Assembly: GCF_900101835.1 (NCBI RefSeq) | Contig: NZ_FNAF01000004.1 | Location: forward strand, 35,685 to 99,684 | Reading direction: 5' to 3' | Source: Peptococcus niger | Lineage (GTDB): Bacteria > Bacillota > Peptococcia > Peptococcales > Peptococcaceae | Length of the DNA stretch: 64,000 bases | Shown: piece by piece, positions 1 through 7,848 of the stretch | Numbering within the stretch: the first letter of the stretch is position 1 | Layout of the letters: every line of letters begins with the position of its first letter | Made by a program: the position numbers and the translations under genes | Notes under the pieces: model-generated | What the model saw: only the letters and a program-made list of their open reading frames with translations | What the model was told of the DNA's origin: nothing | Databases searched by the model: none

Positions 1-365
1 TCCTGAACGGCCTCTTTGGCGTCTTCGGCTTTGCTTTCAGCCGTTGCCTTGGCATCGGCCAATTTTTCTTCAGCATCTTCTTTAACCGCCTCAGCCTTGG
101 CTTTAACGTCAGCAACCTTGTCCTGAACGGCCTCTTTCAGGTCTCCGACTTTATCGACAAGAGTAGCTTTTACGGTACCCAACCGTGTTTCGGCCTTGCC
201 TTTTTCTTCAGCTTGCCACTGACGGTAGAGGTCGGCCAAATGCTTGGTGGTTTCTTTAACGGTGGTCCCTTGTTCTTCGCAGGCTTGTTCCAAGCGGTGT
301 GCGGTGCGCATCAATTCCTGGTAGGCAGCCTCGGTGCGTTGTTGAAGGTCTTTTAAATCTTTCAT
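1..365 (-). CDS. Ala/Lys/Glu-rich coiled-coil protein, partial
   Basis: Partial gene. The ATG lies at 363-365 on the minus strand and the frame stays open for 121 codons to the window edge, so the C-terminus is missing. An AAAGGATG-like ribosome binding site precedes the start. The N-terminal part is ordinary helix (MKDLKDLQQRTEAAYQ). After about residue 70 it turns into repeated Ala/Lys/Glu/Asp heptad-like units such as VKAKAEAV and KAEDAKEAVQ. A 17-base stretch recurs exactly 120 bp (40 codons) apart at positions 1 and 121. This looks like a soluble, charged coiled coil reminiscent of LEA- or YtxH-like stress proteins. That is composition only and supports no function. A TACAAT box at 419-424 (minus) may be its promoter. 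Confidence 0.75.
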   Translation of the reverse strand, partial: MKDLKDLQQRTEAAYQELMRTAHRLEQACEEQGTTVKETTKHLADLYRQWQAEEKGKAETRLGTVKATLVDKVGDLKEAVQDKVADVKAKAEAVKEDAEEKLADAKATAESKAEDAKEAVQ

Positions 366-452
366 TAAAGGTCATCCTTTCTGACTGGTGGGTTAAATGG
401 CGACGTTGGCTTATGAATATTGTACCATAGGTTGGAAAATGAAGGGCATTTA

Positions 453-481
453 TTGACGTTGGTCTCTTAAAATGCTATACT
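453..481 (+). promoter_or_regulatory. Sigma-A promoter of the speD operon
   Basis: TTGACG (453-458), a 17-bp spacer and TATACT (476-481) give a near-consensus sigma-A promoter. Transcription would start near 488, leaving a leader of about 110 nt before speD. Confidence 0.85.
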
Positions 482-500
482 TTTAACAGCTTTAATCATC

Positions 501-578
501 AAGATAGGGCCGTTTCAGGGACTTATCTTCGTGTCAGTGCCCGGTTGATGTACGCGCATCAGACTGGGCTTTTTCTTT
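501..578 (+). promoter_or_regulatory. speD leader with terminator-like hairpin (possible attenuator)
   Basis: The leader holds two hairpins. The first pairs AAGATAGG (501-508) with CTTATCTT (522-529). The second pairs GCCCGGTTGATG (539-550) with CATCAGACTGGGC (557-569) around a 6-nt loop and is followed at once by TTTTTCTTT (570-578), as in an intrinsic terminator. It lies between promoter and ribosome binding site, so it could end transcription before speD. No known riboswitch class was recognised. Confidence 0.6.
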
Positions 579-596
579 GTCGAGAGGGGTTGGGAG

Positions 597-1361
597 ATGG
601 ACAACAAACTGCGGCTGTACGGTTTCAACAATTTAACGAAGTCGCTGAGCTTTAATATTTATGACGTTTGCTATGCCCGCACGGAGCGGGAACAACGCGA
701 CTATGTTGCCTATATAGATGAACAGTATAATTCTGAGCGGTTGACGGATATTTTATTGCATGTGACCGATATGATTGGCGCCCATGTTTTAAACGTCAGC
801 AGCCAAGACTATGATCCCCAAGGTGCCAGCGTGACCATCATGATTGCTGAAGAAGCGATGGTGCCGAACCTGGACGGAGAAACGGTGGTGGCCCACCTGG
901 ATAAGAGTCATGTTACAGTACATACTTACCCGGAATACCATCCGGAAAACGCCATTGCGACGTTTCGGGTGGACATTGATGTGGCCACTTGTGGTGAAAT
1001 CACCCCGCTATCCACCCTGGACTACCTCATCGGTAGCTTTGATTCGGATATTATCACCATGGATTATCGGGTGAGGGGCTTTACGCGGGATGTCAATGGC
1101 CGCAAGGTCTTTAACGATATTGCCATGACCAGCATTCAGGATTTTATCGCCCCGGAAATTTTGCGTGAATACGATGCCTATGATGTGAACGTGTATAAGA
1201 TCAACAGCTTCCACACCAATATGTTGATTAAAGATATGCGCTTGCAGGACTACCTCTTCAATACAGATGTCTACGAAATCCCGCCCACCACGCGGCTGGA
1301 AATCAGCGATAATTTGCGCAAAGAGATGTTGGATATTTTCCACGGGACCAATATTTATTAA
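597..1361 (+). CDS. speD: S-adenosylmethionine decarboxylase proenzyme
   Basis: Makes decarboxylated SAM, the aminopropyl donor for spermidine. At 254 aa it matches the long E. coli-type SpeD rather than the short Bacillus/Thermotoga type. The autocleavage site is visible as DKSHVTVHTYPE, with Ser104 the residue that would become the pyruvoyl group. Cys132 in VATCG and the later YRVRGFTRDVNG and FHTNML stretches are also typical. The ATG at 597 follows GAGAGGGG. It is first in a four-gene operon, 20 bp before speA, and is preceded by a leader with a terminator-like hairpin. Family assignment is firm. Confidence 0.95.
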   Translation: MDNKLRLYGFNNLTKSLSFNIYDVCYARTEREQRDYVAYIDEQYNSERLTDILLHVTDMIGAHVLNVSSQDYDPQGASVTIMIAEEAMVPNLDGETVVAHLDKSHVTVHTYPEYHPENAIATFRVDIDVATCGEITPLSTLDYLIGSFDSDIITMDYRVRGFTRDVNGRKVFNDIAMTSIQDFIAPEILREYDAYDVNVYKINSFHTNMLIKDMRLQDYLFNTDVYEIPPTTRLEISDNLRKEMLDIFHGTNIY

Positions 1362-1381
1362 GGGATAAAGGAGTTTGTCTT

Positions 1382-2827
1382 ATGGACCAGGAACAGATGC
1401 CCATTTTGGCGGCATTGGAAGAATTAAAGGTGAATCGGGTTGTTCCCTTTGATGTGCCGGGGCATAAACGCGGCCGCGGTAATCCGGAACTCACTGCTTT
1501 TTTAGGTGATCAATGTGTCTCCGTAGACGTTAACTCTATGAAACCCTTGGATTTTCTGTGTCACCCCGTATCGGTCATCAAGGCGGCTGAAGATCTGGCT
1601 GCCGATGCCTTTCAGGCTGCCCATGCCTTTCTGATGGTGGGCGGAACGACCAGCTCCGTGCAAGCCATGGTTTTGTCCGCCTTGTCGCCGGGAGATGCGA
1701 TTATTTTACCGCGGAATGTCCATAAAAGCGTGATCAATGCGTTAATGCTGGTTGATGCAAAACCGGTGTACATTAACCCGCAAACCCATCCTCGCCTGGG
1801 CATTTCCTTGGGGATGCAGGTGGAAGATGTCCGCCGTGCCATAGCAGCCCATCCGGAAGCCAAGGCTGTTTTGGTGAACAACCCCACCTATTACGGGATT
1901 TGCTCAAACCTACCCGCCCTTGTGGAAATGGCTCATGCGGCAGACATGTTGGTCTTGGCTGATGAAGCGCACGGCACGCATTTTTATTTTGGTGAGGATA
2001 TGCCAGTAGCGGCCATGCACGTGGGGGCGGATATGGCGGCGGTATCTATGCATAAGAGCGGCGGGTCTCTGACCCAAAGTTCTATTTTACTGACTGGTCC
2101 CAATGTGAACGCAGATTACGTTCGGCAAATTATCAACATTACCCAAACAACGAGCGGCTCCTACCTGCTGCTTTCCAGTCTGGACATCAGCCGCCGGAAT
2201 TTGGCGGTGCGGGGGAAAGACATTTTTCGCCGGGTCCTCCAGGAAGCTGACTACGCCCGGTCGGAAATTAACGCCATAGGGGATTATTACGCTTACGGAC
2301 CGGAAATCATTGACGGCGATGCGGTTTATGACTTTGACCGGACCAAGCTGTCGGTCAATACCCTTGAGCTGGGGCTGGCGGGCATTGAAGTATACGATAT
2401 TTTGCGGGACGATTATGATATTCAGACGGAATTTGGCGATTTGGGCAATCTTTTGGCCTACCTTTCTTTCGGTGACCGGCCGAAAGACGTTGAGCGCTTG
2501 GTGGCTGCGCTGGCAGAAATTCGCCGGCGCTTTCGGAGGCCCGGCCAGGACATGTTTGACCAGGAATACATCAGTCCTGTGGTGACGATGACCCCCCATC
2601 GGGCCTTTTACGCTGCTAAAGAATCTCTTCCTTTGGCAGAGACAGAGGGACGGATCTGCGCCGAATTTGTCATGAGCTATCCACCGGGCATTCCAATCTT
2701 GGCCCCCGGCGAAACCATTACCGAAGAGATTATTCGTTACATCGTTTACAGTAAAGACAAGGGCTGCTCCCTGACCGGCCCGGAAGACATGGCGGTGGAG
2801 CACTTAAACGTTATTAAGGAGGGCTAA
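1382..2827 (+). CDS. speA: Arginine decarboxylase (Orn/Lys/Arg decarboxylase class I, SpeA type)
   Basis: PLP-dependent decarboxylase of 481 aa, the size of Bacillus SpeA rather than the 700-aa enterobacterial enzymes. Visible hallmarks are the N-terminal DVPGHKRGRG, the ADEAHGTH stretch with Asp194 for the pyridine nitrogen, and SMHKSGGSLTQ with the Schiff-base Lys225. The family includes arginine, lysine and ornithine decarboxylases. Arginine is inferred as substrate because an agmatinase gene lies in the same operon, giving arginine to agmatine to putrescine. AAAGGAG precedes the ATG, and speE follows one base after its stop codon. Confidence 0.9.
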   Translation: MDQEQMPILAALEELKVNRVVPFDVPGHKRGRGNPELTAFLGDQCVSVDVNSMKPLDFLCHPVSVIKAAEDLAADAFQAAHAFLMVGGTTSSVQAMVLSALSPGDAIILPRNVHKSVINALMLVDAKPVYINPQTHPRLGISLGMQVEDVRRAIAAHPEAKAVLVNNPTYYGICSNLPALVEMAHAADMLVLADEAHGTHFYFGEDMPVAAMHVGADMAAVSMHKSGGSLTQSSILLTGPNVNADYVRQIINITQTTSGSYLLLSSLDISRRNLAVRGKDIFRRVLQEADYARSEINAIGDYYAYGPEIIDGDAVYDFDRTKLSVNTLELGLAGIEVYDILRDDYDIQTEFGDLGNLLAYLSFGDRPKDVERLVAALAEIRRRFRRPGQDMFDQEYISPVVTMTPHRAFYAAKESLPLAETEGRICAEFVMSYPPGIPILAPGETITEEIIRYIVYSKDKGCSLTGPEDMAVEHLNVIKEG

Positions 2828-2828
2828 T

Positions 2829-3686
2829 ATGCAGCTGTGGTTTACCGAACCGCATACCGATACGGTGCAGCTGTCCATTAAAGTGGACCGGCAATTGCAC
2901 AGTGAAATAAGCGATTTTCAACGCATCGACGTCTTTGAAAGCTTTGCCTTCGGTCGCTTCTTAACCCTGGATGGCTATATGATGTTGACCGAACGGGACG
3001 AATTCATCTACCATGAAATGATTACCCATGTGCCCATGGCCGTTCATCCCCAGGTGCGTCGTGTGCTCGTCATCGGCGCCGGAGATGGAGGGGTCCTGCG
3101 TGAATTGGGCCGTTATCCGGAAATTGACCGCATTGATATGGTGGAGATAGACCAACGGGTGGTGGAAGTCTGCAAAGAATACCTGCCCCAGACCGCGGTA
3201 GGCTTTGAGGATCCGCGCATTCATTTTTATTTTGAAGATGGGCTGAAATTTGTGCGCGCGCCGGAAGGCGTCTACGACCTGATTATCGTCGATTCCACCG
3301 ACCCCTTCGGTCCGGGTGAGGGGCTCTTTACCAAAGAGTTTTATGGCAATTGTTTTAAGGCCCTTAAAGAAGACGGGATAATGGTCAACCAGCATGAAAG
3401 CCCCTTTTATCCGGAAGACGCCCGCGCCATGCAACGGGCCCATAAACGCATTGTGGAAAGTTTTGACCACGCCCGTGTCTACCAGGTCCACATTCCCACC
3501 TACCCCAGCGGGCACTGGCTATTTGGGTTCGCTTCTAAAAAATATCACCCGGTCCGGGATTTGGATGCGGCGCGCTGGAATGCTCGCGGCCTGACCACCC
3601 GGTATTACAACACCAACCTGCACCAAGGCAGCTTCTATTTGCCCAATTATGTGCAGCGCCTTTTGGAAGCGGTGGAAGATGAATAA
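2829..3686 (+). CDS. speE: Spermidine synthase (polyamine aminopropyltransferase)
   Basis: Transfers the aminopropyl group from decarboxylated SAM to putrescine, giving spermidine and methylthioadenosine. The 285-aa protein shows the N-terminal beta-domain, then the Rossmann glycine motif VIGAGDGGVLREL with the ribose-binding Glu in MVEID, and the catalytic/putrescine loop VDSTDPFGPGEGLFTKEFY. Length and motifs match Bacillus SpeE. It starts two bases after the speA stop, with the ribosome binding site in the end of speA, and overlaps speB by 8 bp, so all four genes should be co-transcribed. Confidence 0.95.
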   Translation: MQLWFTEPHTDTVQLSIKVDRQLHSEISDFQRIDVFESFAFGRFLTLDGYMMLTERDEFIYHEMITHVPMAVHPQVRRVLVIGAGDGGVLRELGRYPEIDRIDMVEIDQRVVEVCKEYLPQTAVGFEDPRIHFYFEDGLKFVRAPEGVYDLIIVDSTDPFGPGEGLFTKEFYGNCFKALKEDGIMVNQHESPFYPEDARAMQRAHKRIVESFDHARVYQVHIPTYPSGHWLFGFASKKYHPVRDLDAARWNARGLTTRYYNTNLHQGSFYLPNYVQRLLEAVEDE

Positions 3687-4533
3687 ATTGCAGCTGGAAC
3701 CATCAACCTTTATTGCTTGTGATGCCAGCTGGGAAACGGCTGAGACCATCCTTTTCGGTGCCCCCTTTGACGGCACCACCAGCTTCCGTCCCGGCACCCG
3801 GTTCGGCCCTGCAGCAGTGCGGCTGGACAGCGATGGCTTGGAAACCTATAGCCCCTATCAGGACAAGGACCTGGAAGATATCGCCGTCATGGACAGTGGC
3901 GATTTAGCGCTCCCCTTTGGCGATACTGAAGCCGCACTGGAGATGATCACAGAGCGGACGGAAAGTATTTTGGCAGCGGGAAAACGGCCTTTTATGATTG
4001 GCGGCGAGCACTTGGTGACCTTGGGCGCCATGCGCGCCGTTGTAGCCTACCATTCAGAAGTAGAGGTGCTCCATTTTGACGCCCACGCTGACTTGCGTGA
4101 CGATTATTTGGGCGTGTCCCTTTCACATGCCACCGTTATGCGCCGCGTCAGTGAGCTGATTTCACCGGACCGCCTGCACCAGTTCGGCATTCGCAGCGGC
4201 ACCCGGGAAGAGTTCACCTACGCCCGCGCCCATACAGACTTTCACCCCTTTACCGTAACCGCCGTAGCGGATCTGGCAAAGACCCTGGGCAATAAACCTG
4301 TCTACCTCAGCCTGGATATGGACGTCTTAGACCCGTCCATATTTCCCGGCACCGGTACCCCTGAAGCCGGCGGCATCACCTGGCGTGACCTGCTCGGTGC
4401 CTTACTCGCCTTGCGTGGTTTAAATATCATCGGTATGGACGTCAACGAGCTATCCCCCCACTATGACCCTTCCGGCGTCTCCACGGCCGTTTACGGCAAA
4501 ACCATTCGCGAAATGCTGCTTTTGGTGGATTAA
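3679..4533 (+). CDS. speB: Agmatinase (ureohydrolase family)
   Basis: Hydrolyses agmatine to putrescine and urea. The 284-aa protein has the binuclear manganese signatures of ureohydrolases: GGEHLVT, HFDAHADLRDDY and SLDMDVLDPSIFPGTGTPEAGG. The ATG at 3679 was chosen because the family starts near here and a GGAAGCGG-like site lies upstream; it overlaps the end of speE by 8 bp. An in-frame start at 3649 would add ten residues read from speE. The family also contains arginases and formiminoglutamases, but the speA-speE context favours agmatinase. A bidirectional terminator follows. Confidence 0.93.
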   Translation: MNKLQLEPSTFIACDASWETAETILFGAPFDGTTSFRPGTRFGPAAVRLDSDGLETYSPYQDKDLEDIAVMDSGDLALPFGDTEAALEMITERTESILAAGKRPFMIGGEHLVTLGAMRAVVAYHSEVEVLHFDAHADLRDDYLGVSLSHATVMRRVSELISPDRLHQFGIRSGTREEFTYARAHTDFHPFTVTAVADLAKTLGNKPVYLSLDMDVLDPSIFPGTGTPEAGGITWRDLLGALLALRGLNIIGMDVNELSPHYDPSGVSTAVYGKTIREMLLLVD

Positions 4534-4571
4534 GAAGGGGACCAGCATAAAAAATCAAAGAAGTTGCTTAT

Positions 4572-4622
4572 AAAAAAGGCATCGGGAATTCCTAAGGGTG
4601 GGAATTCCCGATGCCTTTTTTA
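4572..4622. terminator. Bidirectional intrinsic terminator (speB / thiE-HAD)
   Basis: A 15-bp perfect stem GGCATCGGGAATTCC (4578-4592) / GGAATTCCCGATGCC (4601-4615) is flanked by A6 on the left and a T-run on the right. It serves speB and, on the other strand, the convergent thiE-HAD gene. Confidence 0.92.
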
Positions 4623-5921
4623 TAGCGCATTATTGAGTAGGTTCAGAAGATCATCTAAATGATTTACGGTTATGTCGGCTTCTGCTTGTAGGAGGGCCCA
4701 TTCTTGGTCACTTTGGCCGTCTGCCTGGATGGCGATGGTGACGCAATCGGCGCGGTGGGCAGAGCGGAGGCCGTTGATGTGGTCTTCGATGACCCAGACG
4801 GTTTGCGGATCGGCTTCCAGTTGGGCGGCGGCTTGGGTATAAAAAGTTGCGTCGTCTCGGTCTTGGTGGCTTTCTGCGGTGGAGGCCATGGCGGTGATGG
4901 ACTCGGCGCAGCCGGTGCGGTCAGCCAGTTGGGTCATCAGGTCCAAGGGGGCATCGGAGATGGCGAGGACGGGGACCTGGTGGTCGCGGCAGGTTTCTAG
5001 CAAGGCTTTGGCGCCGGGCTGGAGGCTTGCTTCGCGGCGGTAATACTCGTCCAGGTCGTACTCAAATTCGTAGAGCATTTGGGTAATGCCATCCGGTACA
5101 GAATAGTTGTGTTTAATATAGGCGGCGGCACCGGCCAAGGTACGGGGGCGTAAAATGCTGGCCAAATCGGGGCCGGCCTCTTTGCCAACGCCGTTCAGAT
5201 AGGTTTCGGCTAAGGCGGCCCACACGGTGTGGGTATCGCACAGGACACGGTCAAGCGGAATCACCAGGGCGGTGGGCCGGTCTGTTTCCACGGCGCCAAA
5301 AACGGCTTCTACTTGGGCACGCAAGGCTTTTGCGGTTTCAAGCGGGTCACTTGTGTGGTACAGGGCTGAAATAACGGCGGCGCCGGCGCAGCCCAGGCCT
5401 TCCAGCTGGGCCATGTTATCGCCGTTAATGCCGCCGATGGCAACAACGGGAATGTCTACGGTGTCGCAAATATTTTTAAGCAGGTTATGGTCCAGGCTGG
5501 CGGCGTCTTTGCTGGGACTTGTGAAGACAGCGCCGCAGCCTAAGTAGCTGGCGCCTCCGTTTTGGGCGGCTCGGGCCTCTTCAAGATTATGGGCGGAAAT
5601 GCCGATAATTTTGTCCGGGCCGAGCTTCAACCGGGCTAAGCGTAAGGCAGCGTCATCTTGGCCAAGATGGACGCCATCGGCGTCAATTTCTCGCGCCAAT
5701 TCGACGTCATCGTTAACGATAAAGGGGACCTTGTAGCGGTGGCACAGGTCGCGCAGGGCAAGGGCATCCGGCCGGACGGCTTCACGGCTGCGATTTTTAT
5801 CGCGCAGCTGCAACATGGTCACGCCGCCGGCTAAGAGGGCTTCGGTTTGGGCGATGAGGGCATCGCCGGTCAGGTGGTCGCAATCGGTGATGGCGTATAA
5901 ACGCAGATGGTTGGGATTCAT
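4620..5921 (-). CDS. thiE: Thiamine-phosphate synthase fused to a degenerate HAD domain
   Basis: 433-aa two-domain protein. Residues 1-210 are a ThiE (thiamine-phosphate synthase) TIM barrel with QLRDK, VNDD, HLGQDD, GAVFTSPSK and AIGGI. Residues 215-433 resemble a HAD phosphatase. HAD motif I normally reads DxDGTLxDS, but here it is IPLDRVLCDT: the nucleophilic Asp is Pro222 and the following Gly is Arg, while the second Asp (Asp224) is kept. Motif II (ISDAP) and motif IV (VIEDHINGL) look intact. A working HAD domain could have turned thiamine phosphate into thiamine, but loss of the nucleophile argues against phosphatase activity. AAAGGAG precedes the ATG; it lies 23 bp behind lysR in the same operon. 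No TPP riboswitch was seen. Confidence 0.88.
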   Translation of the reverse strand: MNPNHLRLYAITDCDHLTGDALIAQTEALLAGGVTMLQLRDKNRSREAVRPDALALRDLCHRYKVPFIVNDDVELAREIDADGVHLGQDDAALRLARLKLGPDKIIGISAHNLEEARAAQNGGASYLGCGAVFTSPSKDAASLDHNLLKNICDTVDIPVVAIGGINGDNMAQLEGLGCAGAAVISALYHTSDPLETAKALRAQVEAVFGAVETDRPTALVIPLDRVLCDTHTVWAALAETYLNGVGKEAGPDLASILRPRTLAGAAAYIKHNYSVPDGITQMLYEFEYDLDEYYRREASLQPGAKALLETCRDHQVPVLAISDAPLDLMTQLADRTGCAESITAMASTAESHQDRDDATFYTQAAAQLEADPQTVWVIEDHINGLRSAHRADCVTIAIQADGQSDQEWALLQAEADITVNHLDDLLNLLNNAL

Positions 5922-5944
5922 AGGTCTCCTTTCTCAATGCCGGT

Positions 5945-6919
5945 TTATTTGGCGATACTCAGCTGGTCGAAGTAGGCCACGATGGCATTTAAAAAACCTT
6001 TTTCAATGGGTTTCAAGGGGTAGAGGCTGCTGTAAATTAAGTAGTAATCGACGGATAAGTCGTCGCCGTTCACAAAGGGACGCCAGATAATATCGCCAGA
6101 TTCATAATCGCGATCGCCTGAAGCAATCAGTCGGGGCAGGGCAACGACGTGGGTGCCGGTGCTGAGCATCAGGTGCTTGACGTGGGCCAGCGAATCCACT
6201 TCAATATGGGTGCGCTCTTTAAGGCGCCGGCGGCCGACCGTATTGCCCATCATGTACAGACGGTTATAGGCGGTATTGTCCGGGGTCTTGGTGAGCAGGT
6301 TCAATTCAATGCTGGGATAGGCTAAAAAATCATCGATGCTGATGACGTCTTTGCTGGCCAGCGGATGTTTACCGGACATGTGGGCCACAAAGTTGTCGCT
6401 GAAAATATGGGTAGAAGTAATGTTGTCCCGTGCCAATTGGGCCAAAACTTCTTCGCACGTTTTCGGTTGGATGGGCACTAGAGCAAAGGTGCCGGGGACA
6501 TTGGTCAATTCGTCCACTACTGCATCGGTGATGATTTGAGGTGGAAATTCTTTAAGCTCCAGGTTCACTTCCGGATAATCTTTTTGGAAGGAAGTCATCA
6601 GCTCCAGCAGGACCCCAAAGGAGATGGCCGGAATCGTCATCAGGCGAATTTTATCCGGCGGTTGGGCAGCCCGCACAGCTTCATAGATCCGCGCTTCACA
6701 ATTGACCAATTCAGAGGCGATTTTCACCACTGCTTCACCCATGGGCGTCGGGTAAACGCCACTGCGCAAGCGTTCAAAGAGTTTGACCCCAAGCTCGTCC
6801 TCCAGGCCGGAGATGGCTGTAGAAAGAGAGGGCTGGGTGATGAAAACGTTTTCGGCCGCTTTGGAAAATGAGCGGGTCCGGTATAATTCCAGTAAATAGT
6901 GCAATTGCTCTATGCGCAT
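5945..6919 (-). CDS. LysR-family transcriptional regulator
   Basis: 324-aa LysR regulator. The N-terminal winged HTH is clear (MRIEQLHYLLEL, then FSKAAENVFITQPSLSTAISGLEDELGVKLFER). The remainder fits a periplasmic-binding-protein-like effector domain (for example IRLMTIPAISFG near residue 95). The effector is unknown. It is transcribed ahead of thiE-HAD and divergently from a GNAT gene 190 bp away. LysR proteins usually control a neighbour, so either the fusion gene or the acetyltransferase is a candidate target. The ATG at 6917-6919 follows GAAAGGAAG. Confidence 0.92.
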   Translation of the reverse strand: MRIEQLHYLLELYRTRSFSKAAENVFITQPSLSTAISGLEDELGVKLFERLRSGVYPTPMGEAVVKIASELVNCEARIYEAVRAAQPPDKIRLMTIPAISFGVLLELMTSFQKDYPEVNLELKEFPPQIITDAVVDELTNVPGTFALVPIQPKTCEEVLAQLARDNITSTHIFSDNFVAHMSGKHPLASKDVISIDDFLAYPSIELNLLTKTPDNTAYNRLYMMGNTVGRRRLKERTHIEVDSLAHVKHLMLSTGTHVVALPRLIASGDRDYESGDIIWRPFVNGDDLSVDYYLIYSSLYPLKPIEKGFLNAIVAYFDQLSIAK

Positions 6920-6963
6920 AGGACTTCCTTTCCGCGTACGGGTGTCATACGCTTGATTAAAGT

Positions 6964-6993
6964 ATCGGTTTAGACCGTATGGCTTAAATTATA
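6964..6993 (-). promoter_or_regulatory. lysR promoter with palindromic operator candidate
   Basis: On the minus strand an extended -10 box TGCTATAAT (TATAAT at 6988-6993, TGC at 6994-6996) lies about 70 bp before lysR; no good -35 was found. Just downstream, 6964-6980 form an imperfect palindrome, ATCGGTTTAGACCGTAT, which could be an autoregulatory LysR site. Confidence 0.5.
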
Positions 6994-7047
6994 GCACAAG
7001 AGCCGATAAAAAAAGAGTGGGCGAGCGGTGTGTTTGCCATATTTTGT

Positions 7048-7076
7048 TTGACCCTTACGCGCCAAACCGTTATGAT
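7048..7076 (+). promoter_or_regulatory. Sigma-A promoter of the GNAT gene
   Basis: TTGACC (7048-7053), a 17-bp spacer and TATGAT (7071-7076). Because the promoter lies inside the longest possible reading frame (from GTG 7030), it rules out that upstream start. Confidence 0.85.
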
Positions 7077-7113
7077 AGACATAGACCAGTGCAATTCAAT
7101 CGAGGTGATGGAT

Positions 7114-7683
7114 ATGTTATCAGGAAGAAAAGTACTGCTTGAAAAACCGCAGATTCAAGACGCGGATGTCCTGCAAAAATGGTATCTGGATAAAGAATTC
7201 CGTTTATTATACGATGGCTATCGGGGCAATTCATTGGACATGGTTATGGCTGAAATCAAGGCCGGTCGTGACATCACCGATCCGCATGCGGAACGGTTGA
7301 ATTTTTTGGTGCGTGCCAAGTACAATCAAGAGCCCATCGGGGTGGCGGCGATTATGGACATTGACCGCCAAAACGGTCATGCTGCTATTGCGCCGGGCAT
7401 TGCCGATGAAAGCAAGCGCCTCTTGGGCTATGGCTTTGACTTGATGGTGGTCCTCTGTGATACGGTATTTTATGATTTCGGTTTCCGGCGGGTGTATATG
7501 CGCGTTAACGATAATAACCAGCTGGGGCTGCGGTCGGCGCTGTCGTTCGGTTTTCAAGCAGAAGGACAGCTGCGCGACCATATTTTTACCGGCGCCCGCT
7601 ATGTGGACCAGTGGGTTGTGGGCCTCTTAAAAGATGAATATGAGCAACTTTCTGTGGTAAAACGCTGGAAGGCGCGCGCTTAG
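7114..7683 (+). CDS. GNAT N-acetyltransferase (RimJ/RimL-like)
   Basis: 189-aa GNAT protein. It begins MLSGRKVLLEKPQIQDADVLQKWY, as RimJ/RimL-type acetyltransferases often do, and continues with GVAAIMDIDRQNGHAAIAPGIAD and the acetyl-CoA-binding region around KRLLGYGFDL. RVNDNNQLGLRSALSFGF is the usual late-GNAT N..A...Y/F block. The substrate cannot be told; spermidine, amino sugars or protein N-termini are all possible. The start at 7114 sits 6 nt after GAGGTG and downstream of the promoter. A strong terminator follows, so it appears monocistronic. Confidence 0.85.
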   Translation: MLSGRKVLLEKPQIQDADVLQKWYLDKEFRLLYDGYRGNSLDMVMAEIKAGRDITDPHAERLNFLVRAKYNQEPIGVAAIMDIDRQNGHAAIAPGIADESKRLLGYGFDLMVVLCDTVFYDFGFRRVYMRVNDNNQLGLRSALSFGFQAEGQLRDHIFTGARYVDQWVVGLLKDEYEQLSVVKRWKARA

Positions 7684-7717
7684 TCTTGCGCCGGGCGTGG
7701 ACAAATTGTACAATAAT

Positions 7718-7757
7718 GGCAACGATGGGAGCCTTGCCCCATACGTTGCCGTTTTTT
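7718..7757 (+). terminator. Terminator after the GNAT gene
   Basis: Stem GGCAACG (7718-7724) with CGTTGCC (7744-7750), extended inside by ATGGG/CCCAT, then GTTTTTT at 7751-7757. Confidence 0.85.
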
Positions 7758-7793
7758 ATTGCGTTCATTAAATGACACCTGGATCCATAGGAC

Positions 7794-7838
7794 CGGGATG
7801 GATTGCACAGCTGTCTGTGTGATCCCGACACAGAGGAG
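7794..7838 (+). promoter_or_regulatory. Hairpin before the ECF S-component start
   Basis: CGGGAT (7794-7799) pairs with ATCCCG (7822-7827), and inside it CACAG (7806-7810) pairs with CTGTG (7815-7819) around a 4-nt loop. The alternative pair CTGTGT/ACACAG would use part of the same bases. The ribosome binding site (GAGGAG, 7833-7838) follows directly, so the fold could affect translation of the transporter gene. No known ligand-binding motif was recognised. Confidence 0.4.
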
Positions 7839-7848
7839 TGTGCAAAAC

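Noticed and set aside
2087-2803. 238-codon minus-strand frame opposite speA
   Set aside because: It is wholly antisense to a well-conserved enzyme gene and has no recognisable domain.
4620-5944. TPP riboswitch for the thiE fusion
   Set aside because: The gene lies 23 bp behind lysR, and no CUGAGA-type element was seen before either gene.
7030-7113. Longer start of the GNAT protein at GTG 7030
   Set aside because: The -35 and -10 boxes lie inside this extension, so it would not be transcribed.
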